64,000 bases of DNA from Chryseobacterium shigense (lineage in GTDB: Bacteria; Bacteroidota; Bacteroidia; Flavobacteriales; Weeksellaceae). A program made the translations under genes and the position numbers. Positions 18,118 to 27,239 of this stretch are shown in pieces. The notes under the pieces were generated by a model. That model had not been told where the DNA came from and searched no databases. It saw nothing but the letters and a program-made list of their open reading frames with translations. The stretch is from the NCBI RefSeq assembly GCF_900156575.1, contig NZ_FTNY01000001.1, forward strand, positions 62,001-126,000. The letters run 5' to 3'. Numbering within the stretch: the stretch's first letter is position 1; the number at the start of each line of letters is the position of its first letter.

Positions 18118-19983
18118 ATGAAAAAACTTCTACTACCTATTATCGTAATCTCTTCATTTGTTTCCGCTCAGGCCCCTGCGGGATATTATGACGGAACAGC
18201 AGGACTTACGGGTTATAAGCTGAAGTCCAGATTGCATGATATTGTCTCTGACAAGAATGTCAACTGGCACTACAGTGATTTGCCTAATCTATATAATCAG
18301 ACAGATTTAGATAAATATTATGATCACGGGTCGGCTAACACGACGATATTACTTGACATGTATTCTGAAAATCCTGCCGGAGCGGATGCCTATGAATATA
18401 CATCAGCCAACTTAATAAGTACTTCAGGTGCTGAAGGATTAGGATACAACAGGGAACACGCTGTGCCGCAAAGTACTTTTAACAGCAATTATCCTATGTA
18501 TTCTGATTTACATTTTGTGATTCCTACGGATGCAAGAATCAATCAGCTTAGAAATAATTATCCTTATGGTGTAGGGAATTCAACTGTTCACTATACATTT
18601 ACCAACTCATCTAAAATTGCCAACAGTGCTATTCCCAATTATGTTTACACGAATAGGGTTTATGAGCCTCTGGATGAATTCAAAGGAGATATTGCAAGAA
18701 TGCTGCTCTATTTTGCGGTAAGGTATGAGGATAAATTGCCGTCGTTTAATTATTTTACCAATATTAATCCGGCGATAGACCGGTCTCCTTTGGATGGAAC
18801 CGCAGAGCGTGCTTTTGATCCGGCTTATATTTCGATGCTTCTTCAGTGGCACCTTCAGGATCCTGTGTCTCAAAGGGAAATAGATCGGAATAATGCGATC
18901 TATACTATTCAGAAAAACAGGAATCCCTTTATTGATGACCCTCAATGGGTGAATTCTATTTGGATGCAGACACCAGATGCTGTTGCTCCGCAGGCTCCTT
19001 TGAATTTAAATTCCACTCAATCGGGAGCTTACTACACTCAGTTAGGGTGGTCGCCAAGTTCAAGTTCAGATGTTATCGGATATAATATTTATCAGAATAA
19101 TGTTTTAGTAGGCACCACAAAATCTACATCAATAGTTATTGATCATCTGACGCCTTCCACCTCTTATTCGTTTACAGTAAAAGCGTATGATCAGGGTTAT
19201 CTGCAATCTCCCGACAGTAATGCGCTTACCGTATCCACATCAGCTACTGACATTAATTCAAAAGATCTTTTCATCGTTAAATATATTGAAGGGACAGGCA
19301 ATAACAAAGCTCTGGAAATTGTCAACAGGACCGGTCATGAAGTAGATTTAAACAATTATAGTATAAGAGTTCAGTACTACAATAATTCAAGTGGATCTTA
19401 TTATTATGGCAACAGTTTTGAGCTTGAAGGAAAGATACCCAATAATCAAAATTTTGTTATTTTAAACCCTAAATCGGCATTATCATGTTACACCAATAAT
19501 GATGCGCGTTTTCTTACAGCAGGGGAAGCTTTGACTTTTGCAGGAACCCAATATGTAGAGCTTGCCTATAAATCAACAACGGTGGATGCTATAGGAAGTA
19601 AGTTTGTAAGCAATTCATACGGAGATGTTTCTCTTTACAGAAAAAATACTGTAAACCAGCCAACGAGTACATTCACTTTAGGAGAGTGGGATTCCTATTC
19701 TGTGAATTACTGCCAGAATTTGGGAGGAACTTTATCTACGACGGATCTTATCACTTCCGGCAAAGAATTTAAAATATATCCCAATCCCGTTAATGAGGAT
19801 CTTTTCATAAGCGGAGAGATCAAGGATGTTAAGATGGCACAGATCATCGATCTTTCAGGGAAAATCATTTATACTGAAAAAGAACCGTTTAAAACCAAGA
19901 AAAATATTTCTGTACAGAATCTTTCTGCAGGTCTATATTTCTTAAAACTTGACGATAAAGCGCATCAGTTTATCAAAAAATAG
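18118..19983 (+). CDS. T9SS-exported endonuclease I family nuclease with FN3 and lamin-tail domains
   Basis: A 621-residue secreted nuclease. Signal peptide (1-18, ending FVSAQ), an endonuclease I (EndA/NucM) domain at about 20-285 with the GYNREHAVPQS and YSDLHFVIPTDARINQLRNN motifs (His metal-finger site), an FN3 domain at about 295-375, a lamin-tail domain at about 380-470 (LFIVKYIEGTGNNKALEI), and a C-terminal T9SS sorting domain (IYPNPVNEDLFIS ... FIKK). Predicted extracellular DNA/RNA degradation for nutrition or biofilm turnover. It is divergent from the acyl-CoA dehydrogenase and stands alone. Confidence 0.9.
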   Translation: MKKLLLPIIVISSFVSAQAPAGYYDGTAGLTGYKLKSRLHDIVSDKNVNWHYSDLPNLYNQTDLDKYYDHGSANTTILLDMYSENPAGADAYEYTSANLISTSGAEGLGYNREHAVPQSTFNSNYPMYSDLHFVIPTDARINQLRNNYPYGVGNSTVHYTFTNSSKIANSAIPNYVYTNRVYEPLDEFKGDIARMLLYFAVRYEDKLPSFNYFTNINPAIDRSPLDGTAERAFDPAYISMLLQWHLQDPVSQREIDRNNAIYTIQKNRNPFIDDPQWVNSIWMQTPDAVAPQAPLNLNSTQSGAYYTQLGWSPSSSSDVIGYNIYQNNVLVGTTKSTSIVIDHLTPSTSYSFTVKAYDQGYLQSPDSNALTVSTSATDINSKDLFIVKYIEGTGNNKALEIVNRTGHEVDLNNYSIRVQYYNNSSGSYYYGNSFELEGKIPNNQNFVILNPKSALSCYTNNDARFLTAGEALTFAGTQYVELAYKSTTVDAIGSKFVSNSYGDVSLYRKNTVNQPTSTFTLGEWDSYSVNYCQNLGGTLSTTDLITSGKEFKIYPNPVNEDLFISGEIKDVKMAQIIDLSGKIIYTEKEPFKTKKNISVQNLSAGLYFLKLDDKAHQFIKK

Positions 19984-20080
19984 ACTATAAGTCAGCAAAT
20001 TGTCACCCTTGTCATGACGATATTTTGCTGTTGAGCTTTTATTAATTTCGCTAAAAACCTTATAAACAATACATCATTGA

Positions 20081-20158
20081 TATAAGCAGATTCACTAATA
20101 ATCAATATCTATAAGTGTTTCTGCTTATATTTTTTATTTATAAGTAATTATGCTTATA
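20081..20158 (+). promoter_or_regulatory. three phased operator-like repeats before the satD-like gene
   Basis: Two 20-bp palindromes, TATAAGTGTTTCTGCTTATA (20110-20129) and TATAAGTAATTATGCTTATA (20139-20158), share TATAAGT-N6-GCTTATA. A third, weaker copy starts with TATAAGC at 20081. The starts are exactly 29 bp apart (20081, 20110, 20139). The last copy overlaps the -7 box, so binding there should repress. Confidence 0.6.
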
Positions 20159-20162
20159 TTTG
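20155..20162 (+). promoter_or_regulatory. -7 box (TATATTTG) of the satD-like operon
   Basis: Exact TAnnTTTG match, overlapping the third operator repeat. It ends only 4 nt before the ATG, so the transcript is probably leaderless or nearly so. Confidence 0.5.
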
Positions 20163-20166
20163 CACA

Positions 20167-20772
20167 ATGATAGCGGTTATCACCGGTGATATTATAAATT
20201 CACAGCATGCAGACACAGAAGTTTGGATCACCAGACTCAAGAATCTCCTGGAAAACTGGGGAAGTTCACCGCTCGCATGGGAAATCTACAGAGGAGATGA
20301 GTTTCAGTTCAAATGTAGTATCGATGAAGTATTTTGGCGTTTTCTAGCCATTAAGTCCCTTATAAGAAGTCAGGAAAATTTAGATGTAAGAATGGCCATA
20401 GGCATTGGGGAAGAGAACTTTTCCTCTGAAAAAATCACCGAGTCCAATGGAACAGCGTATGTGAATTCCGGACGATTGCTGAATGACCTTAAAAGCGACG
20501 GACACACCGTTTCTATAAAGACATCAAGCGAATCTGTAGACAGGGATTTAAACATTCTCCTGAAATGGTCTTCAAAAGATTTTGACAGCTGGACGGTAGC
20601 GACGGCAGAAATCATTCATGAGATGATTATGAACCAGGATATCACCCAGGAAGATCTCGCTAAAAAATTTGCTATTTCACAGTCCTCCGTAAGCCAGAGG
20701 CTGAAACGCGCCAACTACGAACTGATCGTAGAAACGAATCAATATTTTAGAAAGAAAATCTCAGAACTGTAA
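20167..20772 (+). CDS. SatD-family protein with C-terminal helix-turn-helix
   Basis: The N-terminus MIAVITGDIINS is the SatD-family signature, and the first ~150 residues follow that family (EIYRGDEFQFKC, MAIGIGEE). The C-terminus carries a DNA-binding-type HTH (ITQEDLAKKFAISQSSVSQR, about residues 160-180). It is followed after 2 bp by a DUF3307 gene, an arrangement common in Bacteroidota. The HTH and the palindrome array directly upstream suggest autoregulation. The biochemical role of SatD is not established; in streptococci sat genes were linked to acid tolerance and secretion. Confidence 0.8.
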   Translation: MIAVITGDIINSQHADTEVWITRLKNLLENWGSSPLAWEIYRGDEFQFKCSIDEVFWRFLAIKSLIRSQENLDVRMAIGIGEENFSSEKITESNGTAYVNSGRLLNDLKSDGHTVSIKTSSESVDRDLNILLKWSSKDFDSWTVATAEIIHEMIMNQDITQEDLAKKFAISQSSVSQRLKRANYELIVETNQYFRKKISEL

Positions 20773-20774
20773 GC

Positions 20775-21470
20775 ATGATCTTTACTAAACTCATATTGGC
20801 ACATCTACTCGGAGATTTTGTTCTTCAGCCAAACTCTTGGGTTGCAGATAAAGAAAACCGTAAGCTCAAAAGCCCTCATTTGTATGTGCATGTTCTGATC
20901 CATACTGTTTTAAGTTTTGTTTTTCTTTGGAACACAGACCTGTGGTGGGTTTCACTCGTTATCGGGGCTACTCATTTTATTATTGATGCTTCAAAGCTGG
21001 TTTTCCAAAACGTAAAAAATAAAAAAGCCTGGTTTTTCATTGATCAGTTGCTGCATATTCTTGTCATTCTGGGAATCTCATTCTATTTCAAGGAATTCAA
21101 TTTCGATTTTTTGAGCAATAATGAGTTCTTAAAAATATTGATGGCAGCATTGTTTCTCACGACACCGGCTTCGATTTTTATAAAAATAGTATTGTCTTCA
21201 TGGACTCCGGCTCCGGAAACACAAAGCAGCTTACAGACCGAATCGCTGTCGAGTGCCGGAAAATATATAGGTATTTTAGAACGTCTTCTTGTGTTTACCT
21301 TTATTATGGTGAATCACTTGGAAGGAGTAGGCTTTATGGTCGCTGCCAAATCTGTTTTCAGATTCAGTGATCTTGCACAGGCCAAACAGAGAAAGCTTAC
21401 GGAATACGTACTGATTGGTACGTTGCTGAGCTTCGGATTGGCTGTTTTAACAGGAATTTTAATTAAGTAA
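20775..21470 (+). CDS. DUF3307 family multi-pass membrane protein
   Basis: A 231-residue inner-membrane protein with about six hydrophobic segments. The N-terminus KLILAHLLGDFVLQPNSWV is the DUF3307 signature, and the next segments carry the conserved histidines (HLYVHVLIHT, GATHFIIDASK, FIDQLLHI). It overlaps the satD-like unit with 2 bp spacing and is surely co-transcribed. Function unknown. purC begins 33 bp downstream on the same strand without a visible terminator, so read-through is possible. Confidence 0.8.
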   Translation: MIFTKLILAHLLGDFVLQPNSWVADKENRKLKSPHLYVHVLIHTVLSFVFLWNTDLWWVSLVIGATHFIIDASKLVFQNVKNKKAWFFIDQLLHILVILGISFYFKEFNFDFLSNNEFLKILMAALFLTTPASIFIKIVLSSWTPAPETQSSLQTESLSSAGKYIGILERLLVFTFIMVNHLEGVGFMVAAKSVFRFSDLAQAKQRKLTEYVLIGTLLSFGLAVLTGILIK

Positions 21471-21503
21471 TATAAAATAAATCTAACTAATAAGAATTTA
21501 GAA

Positions 21504-22223
21504 ATGGAAAAGAAAGAAATGTTGTACGAAGGTAAAGCAAAACAGGTATTTGCTACCGATAATCCTAACGAAGTAGTGGTACGTTTTAAAGACGATGCTA
21601 CAGCATTTAATGCTCAAAAAAGAGGGTCAGTTGATTTGAAGGGTGAAATGAACAACGCGATCACGACTTTGATTTTTGAATATTTAAATGAAAAAGGGGT
21701 TAAAACTCATTTCATTAAACAATTGAACGAAAGAGAGCAGTTGGTAAAAAAAGTATCCATCATTCCATTGGAAATGGTGGTAAGAAACTACTCTGCTGGA
21801 AGTATGGCTCAAAGATTAGGAGTGGAAGAAGGAATTAAATCTCCGGTGACCATCTTCGATATCTGCTACAAAAAAGACGAATTGGGAGATCCGCTTATCA
21901 ACGATCACCATGCTGTTTTCTTAGGAGCATCAACCTATGAGGAGCTTGCTGAAATGTATAAACTTACTGAAGGGATCAACGAAATTCTGATCGACCTTTT
22001 TGATAAAATGAACATCATTCTGGTTGACTTTAAAATTGAATTAGGAAAAACAGCAGATGGTGAGATTATCCTTGCCGATGAAATTTCTCCTGATACATGC
22101 AGACTTTGGGACAAAGATACGATGAAGAAACTGGATAAAGACAGATTCAGAAGAGATCTTGGAGAAGTTACTGAAGCTTACGTTGAGATCTACAATAGAT
22201 TGAAAACTTTACTTAATAAGTAG
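21504..22223 (+). CDS. purC: phosphoribosylaminoimidazole-succinocarboxamide synthase (SAICAR synthetase)
   Basis: ATP-dependent ligation of aspartate to CAIR in purine synthesis. The short bacterial form of 239 residues with YEGKAKQVF (nucleotide loop), [11 protein letters not shown] and [14 protein letters not shown] (substrate/metal segment). The ATG is preceded by a weak AT-rich leader. purF follows after a 92-bp gap containing an inverted repeat. Confidence 0.96.
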   Translation: MEKKEMLYEGKAKQVFATDNPNEVVVRFKDDATAFNAQKRGSVDLKGEMNNAITTLIFEYLNEKGVKTHFIKQLNEREQLVKKVSIIPLEMVVRNYSAGSMAQRLGVEEGIKSPVTIFDICYKKDELGDPLINDHHAVFLGASTYEELAEMYKLTEGINEILIDLFDKMNIILVDFKIELGKTADGEIILADEISPDTCRLWDKDTMKKLDKDRFRRDLGEVTEAYVEIYNRLKTLLNK

Positions 22224-22231
22224 AAAACTAG

Positions 22232-22280
22232 AAGTTAGATGTTAGTTATATAACATAATATAAAATCTGACATCTAACTT
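22232..22280 (+). promoter_or_regulatory. inverted repeat between purC and purF
   Basis: Perfect 11-bp arms AAGTTAGATGT (22232-22242) and ACATCTAACTT (22270-22280), with a nested GTTATATAAC in the loop. No T-run follows the right arm directly (TTAATATC), so it is either a weak terminator/processing hairpin or part of a degenerate intergenic repeat. Confidence 0.4.
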
Positions 22281-22315
22281 TTAATATCATAATATCTAGA
22301 TTAGAAAAAATAGAA

Positions 22316-23815
22316 ATGAAAAGTTTAGACATTCATAAAAGTGAATATTTAAAACAGTTTGACACTCAAACCTACGGAAGAAATCTTTTCAGAACGCAGG
22401 AAGAAGAAAGACTGGATGCTCCGAACGAGGAGTGCGGGATCTTCGGAATGTATTCAGATAATGATCTTGATACGTTTTCACTTTCACAGTTCGGGCTTTT
22501 TGCATTACAGCACAGAGGTCAGGAAGCCTGTGGTATTTCTGTTCTTAAAGACGGAAAAATTACCAATATGAAGGATGAAGGTTTGGTTTTGGATGTTTAT
22601 AAAGAGATCCAGGATCCTGAAGCTTTTATGGGAAATTCTGCAATCGGCCACACCCGTTACACGACGGCAGGAGACAAAAAGAAATATAATTTTCAGCCAT
22701 TTTTCGCGAAAAACGAATATGATCAGATTATACTTTCTATCGCGCATAACGGTAATCTTACCAATGCCAGAGAATTAAAAAATGAATTGGAAGCTGAGGG
22801 CGTAGTTTTCAGAGCAACTTCCGATTCTGAGGTAATTTTAAGATTAATCCAGAAAAATCTTGATCTAGGTTTACGGGGTGCTATCAAAGCGACTATGGAA
22901 AAAATAGAAGGAGCTTATTCCGTGGTAGGAATGACGAGAAATAAATTCTTTGCATTCAGAGATTTCAACGGAATCCGTCCATTGGTTTTAGGCGCTGTAA
23001 ACGAAAATACTTACGTCGTAGCCTCTGAATCTGTAGCTTTAGATGCTGTGGGAGCACAATATGTACGTGATATTTTACCAGGTGAAATCATTTATACAAA
23101 TGAAAACGAACCGGGTAAGCTTAACTCTTACATGGTGAATGAAGAGAGAGGAAAGCAGAGAATCTGTTCTTTTGAATATATTTATTTTGCAAGACCTGAC
23201 TCTACCCTTGAAAATATCAATGTATACGAAATCAGAGAGAAATCCGGGGAAAAGATCTGGGAACAGGCACCTGTAGATGCTGATATTGTGATTGGAGTTC
23301 CTGATTCGGGAGTTCCGGCTGCGATAGGGTTTTCAAAAGCTTCCGGTATCCCTTTCCGTCCGGTTCTGATCAAAAACAGATACATCGGAAGGAGTTTCAT
23401 TGTTCCTACACAGGAAATGAGAGAAAGGGTAGTCAATCTTAAACTGAACCCGATTATTTCTGAGATCAAAGATAAAAGAGTCGTGATCATTGATGATTCT
23501 ATCGTAAGAGGAACGACTTCCAAGAGATTGGTGAAAATATTGAAAGACGCAGGAGTGAAAGAGATCCATTTCAGAAGTGTTTCTCCGCCTATTATTGCGC
23601 CATGTTATCTGGGAATCGATACACCTTCCAAGGACGATCTGATTTCTGCGAATATGACTACTGAAGAACTTAGAGATTATCTGGGAGTGGACTCTTTAGA
23701 ATTTCTGAGTACAGAAAACCTGAAAGAAATTTTAGGATCTTCCAACCACTGTTTCGGATGCTTTACAGAAGAATATCCGGTAGGAAAAGGAGAGGAGGTA
23801 GAATTATTTAATTAG
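22316..23815 (+). CDS. purF: amidophosphoribosyltransferase (Fe-S type)
   Basis: Transfers the glutamine amide to PRPP, the first step of purine synthesis. The N-terminal Ntn hydrolase nucleophile is Cys40 in EECGIFGM, which implies removal of an unusually long 39-residue propeptide. The PRPP loop is VVIIDDSIVRGTTSKR. Cysteines matching the Bacillus-type [4Fe-4S] ligands are visible (CSFEYIYFA, PCYLGID, and the HCFGCF pair near the C-terminus), so this is the oxygen-sensitive cluster-bearing class. Length 499 residues. A terminator follows. Confidence 0.95.
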   Translation: MKSLDIHKSEYLKQFDTQTYGRNLFRTQEEERLDAPNEECGIFGMYSDNDLDTFSLSQFGLFALQHRGQEACGISVLKDGKITNMKDEGLVLDVYKEIQDPEAFMGNSAIGHTRYTTAGDKKKYNFQPFFAKNEYDQIILSIAHNGNLTNARELKNELEAEGVVFRATSDSEVILRLIQKNLDLGLRGAIKATMEKIEGAYSVVGMTRNKFFAFRDFNGIRPLVLGAVNENTYVVASESVALDAVGAQYVRDILPGEIIYTNENEPGKLNSYMVNEERGKQRICSFEYIYFARPDSTLENINVYEIREKSGEKIWEQAPVDADIVIGVPDSGVPAAIGFSKASGIPFRPVLIKNRYIGRSFIVPTQEMRERVVNLKLNPIISEIKDKRVVIIDDSIVRGTTSKRLVKILKDAGVKEIHFRSVSPPIIAPCYLGIDTPSKDDLISANMTTEELRDYLGVDSLEFLSTENLKEILGSSNHCFGCFTEEYPVGKGEEVELFN

Positions 23816-23844
23816 TATTCTACGATTCAAAATAAAAAAGAAGA

Positions 23845-23871
23845 AGCCAGGCATTGAGTCTGGCTCTTTTT
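23845..23871 (+). terminator. terminator of purF
   Basis: Stem AGCCAG / CTGGCT, 9-nt loop, then CTTTTTG, 30 bp after the stop. Confidence 0.75.
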
Positions 23872-23959
23872 GTTGTTATAAATGTATCAGAAGTTTAATA
23901 TTCCTTTATTATAGGATAGTAGGGCAAATTCTAAATTTGTTCCTTTAAAACTTCATGAT

Positions 23960-24907
23960 ATGAAAAATGTATTTCTGGCGGGTGCTTTTCTGGTATTGGC
24001 CCAATGGTGTTCCTCTCAGTCCTTCGATAATCAGGCCCATCGCGGAGGAAAGTCCCTGTATCCCGAAAATACCGTTCCGGCAATGAAGAATGCTCTGAAA
24101 ATGAACGTAACGACGCTGGAGATGGACCTTGCCATCACAAAAGACAAAAAAGTAATCCTTTCCCACGATGCTTTTCTGTCCCCTGAGTTAATAACGAAAC
24201 CCGATGGATCTTACATTCCGAAAGATTCCGGTTTTTACTATAAAATTTATGATATGCCTTATGCAAAGATTCAAACCTTTGACGCAGGCATGAAGACACT
24301 GGATCACTATCCGGACCAAAAGAAGATGAAGGTTCAGAAACCACTCTTCGAAGAGGTCATAGAGGCATGTGAAACATATTCCCGCGAGCTCAAAAGACCT
24401 TTGCCTTTTTATAATATAGAAACTAAAACACGTCCTTTTTCTGACCATATATTTCATCCGGAACCTAAAGAATTTGTAGATCTGATGATGGCCATCATTG
24501 TGAAAAAAGGCATTCAGGACCGGGTGATTATTCAGTCGTTTGATCCCCGAACACTGGAGATCATTCATAAGGAATATCCTAAGATCATGACTGCTCTGCT
24601 GGTAGAAAAAGTAGATGATAAAAAAATAGCCCGGCAACAGGCGTATTTCGAAAATATATCCCCCTAAAAATTCAGACAGTATCCCAATCATTTGAATGGG
24701 GTAGCCGGAGACATGAAGTTTCTAAGTTTTACACCAACGATTTACAGTCCCGATCATACCCTTGTAACTGCAAAACTCGTACAGGAATGCCATGCGTTGG
24801 GGATGAAAGTGATTCCCTGGACTGTCAATACCAAAGAAAGATTACAAGAATTAAAAGACATGGGGATAGACGGAGTGATCAGCGATGATCCGAGAATTTT
24901 TGAATAG
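23960..24907 (+). pseudogene. glycerophosphodiester phosphodiesterase interrupted by one in-frame stop
   Basis: An exported GDPD-family phosphodiesterase (signal peptide MKNVFLAGAFLVLAQ...; catalytic motifs HRGG, PENT, EMDLAIT and LSHD all in the first part). A single TAA at 24665-24667 ends the first 235 residues. The same frame continues without shift into the C-terminal part of the barrel (LSFTPTIYSPDH, MKVIPWTVNTK, GVISDDP) and ends at 24907. The intact catalytic residues lie upstream of the stop but the last barrel strands would be lost. Either a recent nonsense mutation, stop read-through, or a sequencing error. The stretch around the stop is also longer than I expect for this family. 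Confidence 0.8.
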
Positions 24908-25050
24908 CCAATTAAAAGAGATGGAATTAAGGCTACAACGTACGTATTTTAAAAGTCGGAGAATTTTGAGATGTCCATGATCAGAAATCTCAAATCTATA
25001 TAAAAAATCACCATTCGCTTGCAAAGCAAAATTCACCATAAACAACTTCC

Positions 25051-25096
25051 TATCTCAGTCTCATATCTCATATCTGATGTCTGGTATCTGATATCT
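25051..25096. repeat. degenerate heptamer tract
   Basis: About six consecutive 7-bp units of the type TATCTSA/TRTCTGR, not coding. The same unit length occurs at 49967-50008. The rest of the gap 24908-25190 has no recognisable gene. Confidence 0.5.
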
Positions 25097-25125
25097 AAAA
25101 ACCTATCTCGAAATCAATAAAAACG

Positions 25126-25160
25126 AAAGTCCGGACTTAAAAATTTTAAATCCGGACTTT
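25126..25160. terminator. terminator-like hairpin after barrel gene 1
   Basis: Perfect 10-bp stem AAAGTCCGGA / TCCGGACTTT (25126-25135 and 25151-25160), loop with further A/T pairing. It lies 31 bp beyond the stop of the reverse-strand gene. Confidence 0.75.
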
Positions 25161-25190
25161 ACTATAGGTTAAATAATTGATTGTCTCTTA

Positions 25191-25898
25191 TTAGAATTTG
25201 TAATTCAGACCTAACTGAAACGCTCTGTGGTTCAATGGTTCAGTACCTTCAGGCTTTTGGTTTCTCATATCCGTAAGACTGTTGATGTATCTTGCGTTGA
25301 TCCCTAAGTTTTGGGTGATATCATAACCAAGACCTAAACCAAGACCTAAGTTAAACTTGTTGATATTATCTTTATTGATATCTTCAGAATTCGATACAGA
25401 CTGAGTAGTTGTAGTTCCTCCTGTTGTTGTTGTAATGGTGCTGTCTCCAGAGTTTTTACCGTTGATAAAATAACTGAACTCAGGACCTGCCTCTACATAA
25501 AATCTTTCCGTAGGTCTCATTTGTACCATTAAAGGAACTGAAATATAGTTCATTGTACTTTTGAACTCGCTTTTTGTTTTAACGTTCGTAGCACCTATTG
25601 TTACATCTGTAGATGAAATCACGCTTCTTGCGCCTAACTGGTTATATAAAACCTCCGGTTGCAAGCTGAATTTCTCAGATAGTGGAATATTAACTAAAAC
25701 CCCAGCATGGAATCCGATTTTCTGGTTGTCAAGGCTTAATTTCTGCTCACTGAAGTAAGATGAATTTCCCCCTGCTTTAATACCAAATCTGATCGGTTGT
25801 TTTTCTTTTTTGATTGGCTCTGGATTTACTGTTTTTGTTTCTTGAGCAAATGTCATCATGCCAGCAGTAACTGCCAACCCTAGAAATAACTTCTTCAT
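25191..25898 (-). CDS. outer-membrane beta-barrel protein (PF13568-type), paralogue 1
   Basis: A 235-residue porin-family barrel. Signal peptide MKKLFLGLAVTAGMMTFAQ, then the conserved blocks IRFGIKAGGNSS, IGFHAGVLVNIPLSEKFSLQPEVLYNQ, YISVPLMVQ and YVEAGPEFSYF, ending with aromatic residues (YKF) as barrel proteins do. Four paralogues lie on this strand between 25 and 30 kb. Ligand or function is unknown; such proteins are small outer-membrane barrels in Bacteroidota. A strong sigma-54 promoter match lies upstream. Confidence 0.88.
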   Translation of the reverse strand: MKKLFLGLAVTAGMMTFAQETKTVNPEPIKKEKQPIRFGIKAGGNSSYFSEQKLSLDNQKIGFHAGVLVNIPLSEKFSLQPEVLYNQLGARSVISSTDVTIGATNVKTKSEFKSTMNYISVPLMVQMRPTERFYVEAGPEFSYFINGKNSGDSTITTTTGGTTTTQSVSNSEDINKDNINKFNLGLGLGLGYDITQNLGINARYINSLTDMRNQKPEGTEPLNHRAFQLGLNYKF

Positions 25899-26475
25899 AA
25901 TTTTATTTTTTTAATTTTACTATTGTACTTCATACCTGATTTTATCAATCAGACATGAATTATTTTGCAAAATGCTTGCCAAACTCAGAAAAGTCTTATT
26001 TAAAGGGCTTTAACAGTGTTTTTTTAGGTTGCTTTTTTTATACTTTTAACGATTTTTTATGAAAAATTATATTATGAAATTCAATATTTTTATTGGGATT
26101 TTAGGCTAAAACGCATTTATGTTGATGATTTAATATAGTGTAAAACCGGAAAAAAATTAGACAAAAAGAGATAAGATAATTGATGAAGATGTCTAAGCTT
26201 TTATTTTCTTCAAGAGTAAAATAGAAAGAGCAAGCGATGCACATGGATGTCATATTGAAGGCGCAAACATATTTTCGAATTTCTTTGCGACCCTTTGCGT
26301 TTTCCAACAAGAAATTTAACCCAATTTTTTAATTGAAGTCGCAATTTTTAAATCCAGAATAGAGCACGTTCATTATGTGTCAGCATTCTAAAATTTCTCA
26401 ATGGTTGAGGGGAACTGCAGCTCAGCGTTAGGCGACCTCTCAAAGAAACATAACAATCCCAGATACTTTATAGTG
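25899..26475. other. 577-bp gap between barrel 1 and a membrane-protein gene
   Basis: Holds the sigma-54-like promoter of barrel gene 1 near its left end. The remainder is AT-rich with no gene I can support; a 69-codon reverse frame (26101-26310) has no family features. A GCGTTAGGC sequence near 26425 was examined and rejected as an attC core. Confidence 0.5.
25966..25982 (-). promoter_or_regulatory. sigma-54 promoter match of barrel gene 1
   Basis: On the reverse strand TTGGCAAGCATTTTGCA, compared with the RpoN consensus YTGGCACGNNNNTTGCW: GG and GC are exactly 10 bp apart. Predicted start about 57 nt before the ATG. Confidence 0.6.
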
Positions 26476-26901
26476 TTAAAACTCTGCAGATCTGATTTTC
26501 ACTTCTTTTAAATTACTTTTAAAGGTAACAGACACAAATAAAAGAAAAAAAATCTGACACATAAGCATCCAGTTGCCGGTAATCCAGTAAGAGAAATAAT
26601 TAGAATTCGGAGTTATACTTCTAAAACATAATATAAAATTGTGAGAGACATCAATTATAATAATGACGAAAGTCAACCAAATTCCAGTTTTGGGCTTGAT
26701 GATTAATAAGATTGCAGCAATGGGATCAATAAAAGTCAAACTATCCCAAAAAAGTCTGGTAAAAAACGGAGCATTATAGTTTTCAGACAAAAATCCATTA
26801 TTAATGATCCAAATTAGATGCGTAGTCATGCCACTTAGCATTCCTATACTTTGCATAATGAGGATAGTCTTTATTTTTATATGAAGTTGGGCAAAAAGCA
26901 T
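26476..26901 (-). CDS. small four-helix membrane protein, unknown
   Basis: A 141-residue hydrophobic protein with about four transmembrane helices (roughly residues 10-33, 50-68, 72-92, 105-128). No family signature that I recognise. It lies with the next small gene between two barrel paralogues in AT-richer DNA, as if inserted into the array. The ATG is well placed and the frame is clean, so it is probably real. Function unknown. Confidence 0.55.
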   Translation of the reverse strand: MLFAQLHIKIKTILIMQSIGMLSGMTTHLIWIINNGFLSENYNAPFFTRLFWDSLTFIDPIAAILLIIKPKTGIWLTFVIIIIDVSHNFILCFRSITPNSNYFSYWITGNWMLMCQIFFLLFVSVTFKSNLKEVKIRSAEF

Positions 26902-26922
26902 CGTATTTATTTTAAAATCATT

Positions 26923-27168
26923 CTACTTAATTAACACTTGCTTATAAGAACACCATTGAAGATGGCGTAAATCATTGTTAAACTCATAATTGTGTCCAGT
27001 CCCAACGTAAGCAAATAACGCTTCTATTTCAGGATAATGACTTTTACCAATTAAATGAGTTAATATACTGATAAAAAAAGACTTTTTCACATTAGAGGTA
27101 AAATCATATTTTCTGTTAACTGTCCTGATAACAAAAAGCCAGATAAGCATCATACTCCATAATACCAT
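26923..27168 (-). CDS. short hypothetical protein, possibly a fragment
   Basis: An 81-residue protein with one N-terminal hydrophobic helix (about residues 2-15) and a soluble remainder with several His/Tyr residues. No recognised family. Located 21 bp upstream of the membrane-protein gene on the same strand. It could be a real small gene or the tail of a truncated one; I see no upstream continuation because the barrel 2 terminator lies directly before it. Confidence 0.35.
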   Translation of the reverse strand: MVLWSMMLIWLFVIRTVNRKYDFTSNVKKSFFISILTHLIGKSHYPEIEALFAYVGTGHNYEFNNDLRHLQWCSYKQVLIK

Positions 27169-27184
27169 GTCCGATTTAATGTCT

Positions 27185-27218
27185 ATAAAAATGCCGGAAC
27201 TCTGAAAAGATCCGACAT
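27185..27218 (-). terminator. terminator of barrel gene 2
   Basis: Stem ATGCCGGA / TCCGACAT with one wobble pair (27191-27198 and 27211-27218), followed by TTTTTAT on the reverse strand. Confidence 0.6.
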
Positions 27219-27239
27219 TAACTTGAAAATAATATATCT

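Noticed and set aside
26400..26440. GCGTTAGGC near 26425 resembling an integron attC core
   Set aside because: No complementary R'' core (GCCTAAC-like) or paired L boxes within 60-150 bp, no integrase, and no cassette-like array.
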